The notes under the pieces: model-generated
Told to the model about the DNA's origin: nothing
The model's database searches: none
The model's input: only the letters and a program-made list of their open reading frames with translations
Assembly (NCBI GenBank): GCA_001914705.1
Contig: MNDB01000108.1
Span: 1 to 7,965 of the forward strand
Source of the DNA: Actinobacteria bacterium 13_2_20CM_68_14
GTDB lineage: Bacteria; Actinomycetota; Thermoleophilia; Gaiellales; Gaiellaceae
Length of the DNA stretch: 7,965 bases
Reading direction: 5' to 3'
Shown here: positions 1-6,012 of the stretch, piece by piece
Layout: each line of letters opens with the position of its first letter
Position numbering within the stretch: position 1 is the first letter of the stretch
Position numbers and translations under genes: made by a program

Positions 1-2940
1 CGCGAGGATCTTCGCCCGCGCAGACCGCCACGCAACCTGGGCCCAGACGTCCTCTTGCGAGCTCGCTTCCTCGCTGACCATCGTGAGCTGCTCAGCCTCT
101 TCAGCGCGTCCTTGGAGATAGAGCGTTTCGGCGAGTGAGATCGCGATCGACGACAGGTTGAGCTTCTCGCCCAGCGACACGAGCGTCTCGTACCCCGAGC
201 GGAAGATTTGCTCGGCGGCCTCCAGATCCCCCGCAAGCAGCTCCACCGTTCCCGGCCAGTGGCTCCAGGTCGCGAGCGAGAAAGGCATGCCGATCTCTTC
301 GTAGATCGCCGCGCTGCGAGCCGCCAGCTCTCGCGCCTCGTCGAACCTCCCCTGCATGGCCTCGGCGGAAGCCATCGCGTAACCGACATTCGCCTCGAGC
401 ACCGGGTCGCCTCTGGCCTGGTCGAGGATCTCGCGGCAGCGCAGGAGCTCCTCGGGTACCGGCCTCGGCCCGTCGACCGCTGCGAGCGCGAGAAAGGTGC
501 GGGCGCGCAAGACCTCCCGCGGGGCTCCCGCCCGTTCGGCGTGCGCCAGGGAGCGGGTCATCCCTTCCTCGGCGGCGGCGAACTCGCAACGCAACCAGGC
601 CATCTCTCCGACGACCCACCAGGCTCGGGCCAGGGCGGCGTCATCACCGGCTTGCTCCAGAGTGGCGATCGCGCCCTCAACCTGCCGGAGCGAGTCGGCC
701 ATGCTCATCTCGCGTTCGACCAGGAGCTGCATCTTGGAGCGCTCGAGCTCCGCACGAGCGGCAAGGGGTTGATCCTGGCGTATGGCGGCAGCCTCCGTCG
801 CTTCGGTGATCACCTGCTCGGTGCGCGTGAAGTCTCCGGTCTCCAGGAGGGCCGCCGCCAGGTCGAGCAGCGCCTCTGCCCTTTCGGGCTCGTCCCTGAG
901 CAGCGCTACCGAGCGTTCGAAGAGGCCGACTGCGGCAGGCATGTCGCCGCGTGCGGAGGCCCTTCGAGCGGCAGTGGCGAGCAGATTTCCTCCTCGCGCC
1001 GCAAGGTCCTGGCCGTGAGCGTCGAGCGGGCCGAGCTCGCTGCGAAACCGGACTGCCTGCTCGAGGTGGTAGGCGACAAGCTCGTCGAACTCGCCTCCCT
1101 TCTGCGCCAGCCAGCGCGAGCAGCCTTCGTGGAGCTCCGCGCGCACCTCCTTCGGCACTGCGTGGTAGGCGGCCTCGTGGATGAGCAGATGACGGAACCG
1201 GAAGGCGTCTTCGCCCGCGAACGTGGCGCGGTGGGGCCGGATCAGCTCCTTGCGCACGAGACCCAGAAGGCAGTCCCCGACACCGGCGCGGCTCTCAGCC
1301 GGAGTCAGCGCCTCCACCGAGCCGAGGTGGAAGATGTCACCCTCGACGGCGGCGCGCTCGATTGCCTGGCGTTCCTCGTGACCGAGCTGATCGAGCCGTG
1401 AGGCAAGCAGCAGCTGGATCGTCGGCGGAACGCGAACCTGGGAGAGGCTGCGGGCCACGACCCAGCGTCCGTTCCTGCGCACGATCAGGCCCTCCTCGAT
1501 CAGCATCGCGAGCGTCTCCTCGACGAACAACGGGTTGCCCTCGGCCGCCGCCTGGACCCGGCTCTGAACCTCAGCCGCGAGCGCCGCTTGCCCGAGCAGG
1601 TTGTGGATCAGCGTCGCGCAATCTTGGGCGGACAGGGCCTCCAGGAAGATCGTGGTTGCGTTTCGCTTTCCGCCGGCCCAGCCGGGCCGCATCTCCGTCA
1701 GTTCTGGGCGCGCCATCCCGACGAGCAAGATCGGCGCGTCGCGCGACCAGTCCGCGATGTGCTCGAGCAGGTCGAGGAATGTCGGCTCGCCCCAGTTGAG
1801 GTCGTCGAAGACGAGGACGAGCGGAGTGCGGCGCGCCAGGGCTTCGAGCAGTTTTCGGACCCCCCAAAAGCCCTCTTCCGCCGAGGCGCCCGTCTCTGCC
1901 AGGCCGAGGAGCCCCGCAACTCGCTCCGCTGCGAGGTCGGCCGCCTCTTCCCCGGAGAGCAGGGAGGCGATCTTCTTGCGCGCCACCTCCGGCGGCTCGC
2001 CCTCGGCCAGGCCGGCTGCCGTGCCGACGGCCTCGAGCAGGGGCCAGAAGGTGATCCCCTCGCCGTAGGGCAGGCAGCGGCCCGTGAGGATGGTTGCCCT
2101 GGGCTCCACCTCGTCCAGGAACTCCGACAGCAGGCGCGACTTGCCGACCCCGGCCGCGCCAAGGACGGTGAAGAAGTGGCATGCGCGCTCCGAGACGGCC
2201 CGGCCGAAGGCTTGTCGGAGCAGCTCGAACTCGCCCATTCGCCCGACCATCGGAGAGTCGGACCGCCGCTCATGCGCGGGCGCTCCTGGCGTGACCTTCA
2301 GCAGCCGGCAGGCGGAAAGCGGCTCGGCCTTGCCTTTGACGGTCAGCGGTTCGAGTGGCTCGACCTCGACCGCGTCCCGTACGAGACGGCAGGTTTCCTG
2401 GGCGACCACGATCTCGCCCGGGACGGCGCTTCGCTCCAGGCGCTCGGCAACGTTGACGGCGTCTCCGGTGACGAACCAGTCGCCTCGGCCCGGGTCGCCT
2501 GCGACCACCTCGCCGCTCGCCACGCCCATCCTCGCTTGCAGCCGCATCCCGTAGTCGATCGCGAGCTGCTCGTTCAGCTCGGCCAGGCGCTCGCGCATCT
2601 CGGCCGTCGCCCGAACGGCGCGGAGCGCATCGTCCTCGTGCAGATGAGGAATCCCGAACACGGCCATGATCGCGTCGCCGATGAACTTCTCGACGGTGCC
2701 GCCGTGATGCTCCAGGATCCGCCGCATCTCCTCGAAGTAGCGCTCGAGCACTCGCCGCAGCAGCTCCGGGTCGACCTGCTCGCCCAGCGCGGTCGAACCG
2801 GTGATGTCGGCGAAGACGACGGTGACGAGCTTCCGGAGCTCCCGAGCTTGAACAGCCTCGGCCCCGAGCGCCGTGCCGCATTCGGCGCAGAACTTGAAGT
2901 CCTCCGGATTCTCACGCCCGCAATTCGGACACGTCAGCAT
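1..2940 (-). CDS. Zinc-ribbon / class III nucleotide cyclase / STAND-type ATPase / TPR regulator (3' end beyond window)
   Basis: The frame is open from an ATG at 2940-2938 to the window edge, giving 980 residues without a stop. Residues 4-21 form a CxxC...CxxC zinc ribbon (Cys 4, 7, 18, 21). Residues about 36-215 are a class III nucleotide cyclase domain: metal-binding Asp45 (VFADITGST) and Asp89 (KFIGDAIMAVFG), adenine-selecting Lys85, and transition-state Asn163 and Arg167 (VNVAERLE). Phe156 sits where Asp or Thr is usual. Residues about 230-480 are an ATPase with Walker A GAAGVGKS (261-268) and Walker B LVLVFDDLNW (374-383). A winged-helix-like stretch follows, including FRFRHLLIHEAAY (about 581-593), then from about 650 an Ala/Leu/Glu-rich helical region typical of TPR repeats. 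Family knowledge: such proteins are presumed cytosolic signal integrators coupling NTP-dependent assembly to cyclic nucleotide synthesis; the signal is unknown. The cyclase looks catalytically competent. The C-terminus is not visible, so total length is unknown. Confidence 0.93.
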   Translation of the reverse strand, partial: MLTCPNCGRENPEDFKFCAECGTALGAEAVQARELRKLVTVVFADITGSTALGEQVDPELLRRVLERYFEEMRRILEHHGGTVEKFIGDAIMAVFGIPHLHEDDALRAVRATAEMRERLAELNEQLAIDYGMRLQARMGVASGEVVAGDPGRGDWFVTGDAVNVAERLERSAVPGEIVVAQETCRLVRDAVEVEPLEPLTVKGKAEPLSACRLLKVTPGAPAHERRSDSPMVGRMGEFELLRQAFGRAVSERACHFFTVLGAAGVGKSRLLSEFLDEVEPRATILTGRCLPYGEGITFWPLLEAVGTAAGLAEGEPPEVARKKIASLLSGEEAADLAAERVAGLLGLAETGASAEEGFWGVRKLLEALARRTPLVLVFDDLNWGEPTFLDLLEHIADWSRDAPILLVGMARPELTEMRPGWAGGKRNATTIFLEALSAQDCATLIHNLLGQAALAAEVQSRVQAAAEGNPLFVEETLAMLIEEGLIVRRNGRWVVARSLSQVRVPPTIQLLLASRLDQLGHEERQAIERAAVEGDIFHLGSVEALTPAESRAGVGDCLLGLVRKELIRPHRATFAGEDAFRFRHLLIHEAAYHAVPKEVRAELHEGCSRWLAQKGGEFDELVAYHLEQAVRFRSELGPLDAHGQDLAARGGNLLATAARRASARGDMPAAVGLFERSVALLRDEPERAEALLDLAAALLETGDFTRTEQVITEATEAAAIRQDQPLAARAELERSKMQLLVEREMSMADSLRQVEGAIATLEQAGDDAALARAWWVVGEMAWLRCEFAAAEEGMTRSLAHAERAGAPREVLRARTFLALAAVDGPRPVPEELLRCREILDQARGDPVLEANVGYAMASAEAMQGRFDEARELAARSAAIYEEIGMPFSLATWSHWPGTVELLAGDLEAAEQIFRSGYETLVSLGEKLNLSSIAISLAETLYLQGRAEEAEQLTMVSEEASSQEDVWAQVAWRSARAKILA

Positions 2941-2946
2941 AGGGAG

Positions 2947-2952
2947 AGTGTA
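2947..2952 (-). promoter_or_regulatory. Possible -10 element of a leaderless promoter for the cyclase/ATPase gene
   Basis: On the minus strand TACACT (a TANNNT match) lies 6 bases before the ATG of the cyclase gene, separated by CTCCCT. No purine-rich Shine-Dalgarno sequence is present upstream of this ATG; the region is pyrimidine-rich. The spacing would place the transcription start at or next to the A of the ATG, the arrangement of leaderless mRNAs common in actinobacteria. No convincing -35 box is seen 17 bases further upstream. The call is inference from motif and spacing. Confidence 0.4.
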
Positions 2953-3062
2953 GGTCCCGACCTCCCCGAATTACCAGCGCCGCGCCGAGTCGGCTCCACG
3001 ACCTAGTCTGGGATAGGCGACCTCGATGAGAGCCGCTCGAGCGGGAACAGCGCGCCTGGCTT

Positions 3063-3152
<90 letters not shown>

Positions 3153-3194
3153 GCGCAACCAGAGTAACCCGCGTCGGTCGATGACCCCGCTTGC

Positions 3195-3226
3195 AGGCTC
3201 GGCAAGACCGCGCTCTTGCCGAGCCT
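3195..3226. repeat. Perfect 13-bp inverted repeat (hairpin) between tRNA-Leu and its partial copy
   Basis: AGGCTCGGCAAGA at 3195-3207 is exactly complementary to TCTTGCCGAGCCT at 3214-3226, with a 6-base loop CCGCGC. Neither side has a T-run, so a standard intrinsic terminator is not clearly supported on either strand. It could be a Rho-independent-like stop, an RNA processing site, a protein-binding palindrome, or a remnant of a mobile element. The structure is certain; its function is unknown. Confidence 0.7.
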
Positions 3227-3258
3227 CAGATCGGCTCTTGGGCGAGAAGGAGGGGGCT

Positions 3259-3285
3259 CATGGGGGAACCATGGGTTTCCCCATG
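3259..3285. repeat. Imperfect 12-bp palindrome next to the breakpoint of the tRNA-Leu fragment
   Basis: CATGGGGGAACC (3259-3270) and GGTTTCCCCATG (3274-3285) are complementary with one mismatch around a 3-base centre ATG. The right arm ends 5 bases before the truncated tRNA-Leu copy begins at 3291. It could be an operator-like palindrome or a hairpin that promoted rearrangement. No function can be assigned from sequence. Confidence 0.55.
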
Positions 3286-3290
3286 CTGCT

Positions 3291-3352
3291 CACACGGGGC
3301 GTGAGCCCACCGGATTTTGAGTCCGGCGCGTCTGCCAGTTCGCCACTTCGGC
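3291..3352 (-). pseudogene. Truncated, decayed copy of tRNA-Leu(CAA)
   Basis: On the minus strand this repeats the first 64 bases of the intact tRNA-Leu at 3067-3152: 5' acceptor strand, D arm, anticodon arm with CAA, variable arm and the first three bases of the T stem. It is identical apart from two single-base losses, one G in the D arm and one G in the variable stem (GGGG to GGG). Identity extends 3 bases 5' of the tRNA, to 3355. The rest of the T arm and the 3' acceptor strand CTTCGGC are absent and replaced by unrelated, palindromic sequence, so it cannot fold into a normal tRNA. It is probably the remnant of a tandem duplication or of an integration/excision event. Both differences lie in short G runs, so sequencing error could account for the indels but not for the missing 3' end. 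Confidence 0.85.
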
Positions 3353-3383
3353 GCGAAAGGAAGATTAACCCTCGCTCGAAAAG

Positions 3384-3412
3384 TTGAAAGCGTGCCGCTC
3401 TGCCCTGATACT
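3384..3412 (+). promoter_or_regulatory. Sigma-70-type promoter of the liv operon
   Basis: TTGAAA (3384-3389, 5 of 6 to TTGACA) and GATACT (3407-3412, 4 of 6 to TATAAT) are separated by exactly 17 bases. The predicted start near 3419 gives a 5' leader of about 65 bases before the GTG at 3485. No other promoter-like pair of similar quality was seen upstream of the binding-protein gene. Confidence 0.65.
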
Positions 3413-3474
3413 TGCGCGCGGCAGTGAGCAGCGCCCAGGCCGTCACACCCGTGGAACTGCTCGGCAACCGGGAT

Positions 3475-3480
3475 AGGAGG
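3475..3480 (+). promoter_or_regulatory. Strong Shine-Dalgarno site fixing the GTG start of the binding protein
   Basis: AGGAGG ends 4 bases before the GTG at 3485-3487, and the purine run continues through AAGG. This strong site supports the non-ATG start, and the encoded protein then begins directly with a lipoprotein signal peptide. Confidence 0.8.
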
Positions 3481-3484
3481 AAGG

Positions 3485-4882
3485 GTGACGAAACGCTTCA
3501 GGATCGGACTACTCCTCGTCGCCGCCGCTGGGCTGGCTCTCACCGCGGCAGGGTGCGGAGGAGGAAGCAAGAAGAGCAGCAACGGTGGGGGAGGAGGCAA
3601 CGGGGTCACAGCTCTGCCGGCGTCTTCCTGCTCGCCGGTGCAGTACAACGGCTCCGGTAAGGCCGATCACCTGATCGCCTCGGACCTGCCGCTCATCGGA
3701 GGGTCGCGGCAGCAGACAACGCAGATGAACAAGGCGATCGCCTACGTCCTCGACCAGCAAGGGTGGAAGGCCGGCAAGTACAAGATCGCCTTCCAGGCCT
3801 GCAACGACGCCTCGGCGCAGCTGGCCAAGTGGGACCCGACGAAGTGCAGCGCGAACGCGCATGCGTACGCGGGCGACAGCAGCCTGCTCGGCGTCATCGG
3901 CACGTTCAACTCCGGTTGTGCGGCGATCGAGATCCCCGTCACCAACAAGGCACCGGGCGGCGGGCTGCAGATGATCTCCCCGGCGAACACGTACGGCTGC
4001 TTGACCGAGCCGTGTGCGGGCAATGAGCCCGAGAAGTACTACCCGAGCGGGACGCGCACGTATGCCCGCGTCGCACCGAGCGATCCCAACCAGGGCGCCG
4101 TCCAGGCGAAGTTCATGCAGCAGCAAGGTGTCAAGAGCCTTTACATCCTCAACGACAAGGAGGCTTACGGGCTCGGCGTCGCCAAGAACACCGAGGGCGC
4201 CGCGAAGGCACTCGGGATCAAGGTCCTCGGCTTCTCGGCCTTCGACCCGAAGTCGACCAACTTCCAGGCGCTGTTCACGAAGATCAAGAACACCAACCCC
4301 GATGCCATCTTCATCGGCGGCCTGGTCGACGAGAACAGCGGCCAGCTGATCAACGACAAGGTCAGCGTGCTCGGCCCCAACACGGCCAAGCCGGCCAGCG
4401 CGGGCGGAGGCGTCATGCTCTTCCTCCCGGACGGGTACACGACGCCGGCGATCTTCCTGCGTTCTCAGGGTGGAACGCCGAACGCCAACGGCGCGTACTT
4501 CTCCGTCGCCGGCGTCGGGCTCGACAAGTACAAGGGTGCCGCGCTGACGTTCATCGACGGCTTCAAGAAGACGCTGAACGGCGCGGCGTTGAATCCGTAC
4601 GCGATCCTCGCCGCGCAGGCTGCCCAGGTGATGCTCTCCGCGATCTCCAAGTCGGACGGAACGCGCGGGAGCGTGATCTCGGAGGTCTACAAGACCAAGG
4701 TCACCAACGGCCTGATTGGCAGTTTCAGCTTGAACGCCAACGGCGACCTCTCAGGGGCCAGCGGGGCGTCGGTTCTCTACACGATCTACGTCGGCAAGGG
4801 CAACAACCTCGTGACGTTCGTCAACGGGGTCGGACCCGTGGCATCGCTCACCCAGGCTGCCCGAAAGGAGGCGGCCGGCTAG
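3485..4882 (+). CDS. Branched-chain amino acid-type ABC transporter substrate-binding lipoprotein (LivJ/LivK-like)
   Basis: 465 residues from a GTG start with a strong ribosome binding site. Residues 1-23 are a lipoprotein signal peptide: basic MTKRFR, a hydrophobic core, then TAAGC with Cys24 as the predicted lipidated residue. A Gly/Ser/Lys/Asn linker (25-40) tethers the domain. The rest has the type 1 periplasmic-binding-protein fold (Peripla_BP_6 family): a DLPLIGGSR opening strand region, an NSGC...EIPVTN segment (142-154), the SPANTY region (165-170) and the second-lobe segment after ARVAPSD. It would capture an amino acid or similar small solute outside the membrane and deliver it to LivH/LivM. 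The family also binds amides, urea and aromatic acids, so the substrate is not certain. Six cysteines besides Cys24 (49, 106, 121, 145, 172, 177) all lie in the first part of the protein. It is the first gene of the operon and is followed by a hairpin. Confidence 0.92.
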   Translation: MTKRFRIGLLLVAAAGLALTAAGCGGGSKKSSNGGGGGNGVTALPASSCSPVQYNGSGKADHLIASDLPLIGGSRQQTTQMNKAIAYVLDQQGWKAGKYKIAFQACNDASAQLAKWDPTKCSANAHAYAGDSSLLGVIGTFNSGCAAIEIPVTNKAPGGGLQMISPANTYGCLTEPCAGNEPEKYYPSGTRTYARVAPSDPNQGAVQAKFMQQQGVKSLYILNDKEAYGLGVAKNTEGAAKALGIKVLGFSAFDPKSTNFQALFTKIKNTNPDAIFIGGLVDENSGQLINDKVSVLGPNTAKPASAGGGVMLFLPDGYTTPAIFLRSQGGTPNANGAYFSVAGVGLDKYKGAALTFIDGFKKTLNGAALNPYAILAAQAAQVMLSAISKSDGTRGSVISEVYKTKVTNGLIGSFSLNANGDLSGASGASVLYTIYVGKGNNLVTFVNGVGPVASLTQAARKEAAG

Positions 4883-4896
4883 CCGCTCGCACTGTG

Positions 4897-4930
4897 ACGA
4901 GGGAGGGCTTTAACCGCCCTCCCTCGTGCT
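4897..4930 (+). terminator. Hairpin terminator/attenuator between the binding protein and livH
   Basis: A perfect 12-bp stem, ACGAGGGAGGGC (4897-4908) with GCCCTCCCTCGT (4916-4927), around the loop TTTAACC. It begins 14 bases after the stop codon of the binding-protein gene. The following GCTCTTAG is only weakly T-rich, so termination is probably partial. Such hairpins often stabilise the upstream message and lower expression of downstream permease genes. Confidence 0.7.
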
Positions 4931-4938
4931 CTTAGAAT
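4910..4938 (+). promoter_or_regulatory. Possible internal promoter for livHMG
   Basis: TTAACC (4910-4915, 4 of 6 to TTGACA) and TAGAAT (4933-4938, 5 of 6 to TATAAT) are 17 bases apart. The -35 box falls in the loop of the terminator hairpin and the -10 box just after it. Transcription would start near 4945, about 40 bases before the livH GTG. This would allow the permease genes to be transcribed independently. It is inferred from motif and spacing only. Confidence 0.4.
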
Positions 4939-4986
4939 CCCGCAATCGCAGCCGCAGCTCCCACCGCGTCGCCGCCCGCTCCTTCG

Positions 4987-6012
4987 GTGTTTCGCAGCCG
5001 AAAGCGGCCTGCGCTCCTCTCGATCCTCGGCGTCGTCTTCGTCTGCCTGCTCGTCGCCTGGCTGATCGTGAACGCGATCAAGACGCCGACCGACTTCTTC
5101 AACGTCCTGTTGATCGGGATCACTCAGGGGTCGGTCTACGCGCTGGTCGCGCTGGGGTACACGCTCGTCTACGGGATCCTGCAACTGATCAACTTCGCGC
5201 ACGGGGATGTGTTCGCGCTGAGCGGCCTTTTCTCGACCACGGTGATCCTGAGCTGGTTCGGCCTGAGCGATGCGAGCACGACACTCGGGATCGTCGTCGG
5301 GCTTGGGGCGACGTTCGTAATCGTCGCCGCCTTCGGGGGACTCGTGAACTCCACGATCGAGTTTGTCGCCTACCGGCGCCTGCGGAACGCGCCGCGTCTG
5401 GCCGTGCTGATCACCGCCGTGGGCATGTCGTTCATCATCCAGAACATCTCGCTCGCGATCTACGGCGTCAACGCGCACAGCATCCCGCCGCTGATCTCGA
5501 GCAACAACATCTTCACGATCGGCGGCGTCCATTACGCGTGGGACGCGTTCTTCGTGATCCTCGTCACAGCCCCGGTCCTCGTCCTGCTCAGCTGGCTCGT
5601 GAAGTCGACTCGCCAGGGGAAGTCGATGCGCGCAACCTCTCAGGATCCCGAAGCCGCCGCGATCATGGGCATAGACGTCAACCGGACGATCTCCTTCACC
5701 TTCGTCCTCGCCGGCGCGTTGGCGGGCATCGCCGGGGTCCTCTATCTCGTCGAGTTCAACATGCGCTACGACACCGGCTTCCAGCTCGGGCTGATCGCTT
5801 TCACGGCCGCGGTTCTCGGCGGAATCGGGAACCTGACGGGCGCCGTCGTCGGGGCGCTTCTGATCGGGCTGATCCAGGCCTTCAACGAGGGGCTCTCGTG
5901 GCTCGCGCCGGGTAGTGACTGGACGCGGTCGCTCGTCTTCGCGATCTTGATCGCGATCCTCGTCTTTCGGCCGGAGGGCCTGCTCGGCGAGCGTACGCCG
6001 GAAGGGGCGTGA
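4987..6012 (+). CDS. livH: Branched-chain amino acid-type ABC transporter permease LivH
   Basis: 341 residues, an integral inner-membrane subunit that with LivM forms the substrate channel. A short basic N-terminus (FRSRKRP) precedes a first membrane segment (about 10-30). Residues 48-74 carry the LivH hallmark: GSVYALVALGYTLVYGI followed by INFAHGD. Several further hydrophobic segments follow. The cytoplasmic coupling loop that contacts the ATPases is near 218-231 (QDPEAAAIMGID), and the protein ends in FRPEGLLGE, typical of the family. Length is slightly above the usual value of about 300. The GTG start has no visible Shine-Dalgarno site; the frame is open upstream only to TAG at 4933 and no better start is seen, so the start is moderately certain. 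The stop overlaps the livM ATG by one base. Confidence 0.93.
   Translation: MFRSRKRPALLSILGVVFVCLLVAWLIVNAIKTPTDFFNVLLIGITQGSVYALVALGYTLVYGILQLINFAHGDVFALSGLFSTTVILSWFGLSDASTTLGIVVGLGATFVIVAAFGGLVNSTIEFVAYRRLRNAPRLAVLITAVGMSFIIQNISLAIYGVNAHSIPPLISSNNIFTIGGVHYAWDAFFVILVTAPVLVLLSWLVKSTRQGKSMRATSQDPEAAAIMGIDVNRTISFTFVLAGALAGIAGVLYLVEFNMRYDTGFQLGLIAFTAAVLGGIGNLTGAVVGALLIGLIQAFNEGLSWLAPGSDWTRSLVFAILIAILVFRPEGLLGERTPEGA

Noticed and set aside
208..1401. Long plus-strand open frame (397 codons) opposite the TPR region
   Set aside because: It lies wholly antisense to the cyclase/ATPase/TPR gene, has no recognisable domain, and reads as Arg/Gly/Leu-rich low-specificity protein typical of antisense frames in GC-rich DNA.
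1588..3006. Long plus-strand open frame (472 codons) opposite the cyclase and ATPase domains
   Set aside because: The minus strand here encodes an unmistakable zinc ribbon, cyclase and Walker motifs; the plus-strand frame shows no family features.
3033..3044. Perfect palindrome CCGCTCGAGCGG downstream of the tRNA-Leu 3' end, considered as its terminator
   Set aside because: As RNA it would give only a 4-bp stem with a 4-base loop and no T-run follows on either strand, so a terminator is not supported.
3291..3352. Second functional tRNA-Leu gene
   Set aside because: The T arm and 3' acceptor strand are missing and there are two single-base losses in the stems; no downstream sequence restores pairing with GCCGAAG.
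4879..5532. Minus-strand open frame of 217 codons over the start of livH
   Set aside because: Its composition is dominated by Asp/Arg/Glu/Gln from reading hydrophobic membrane codons backwards, and livH on the other strand is clear.
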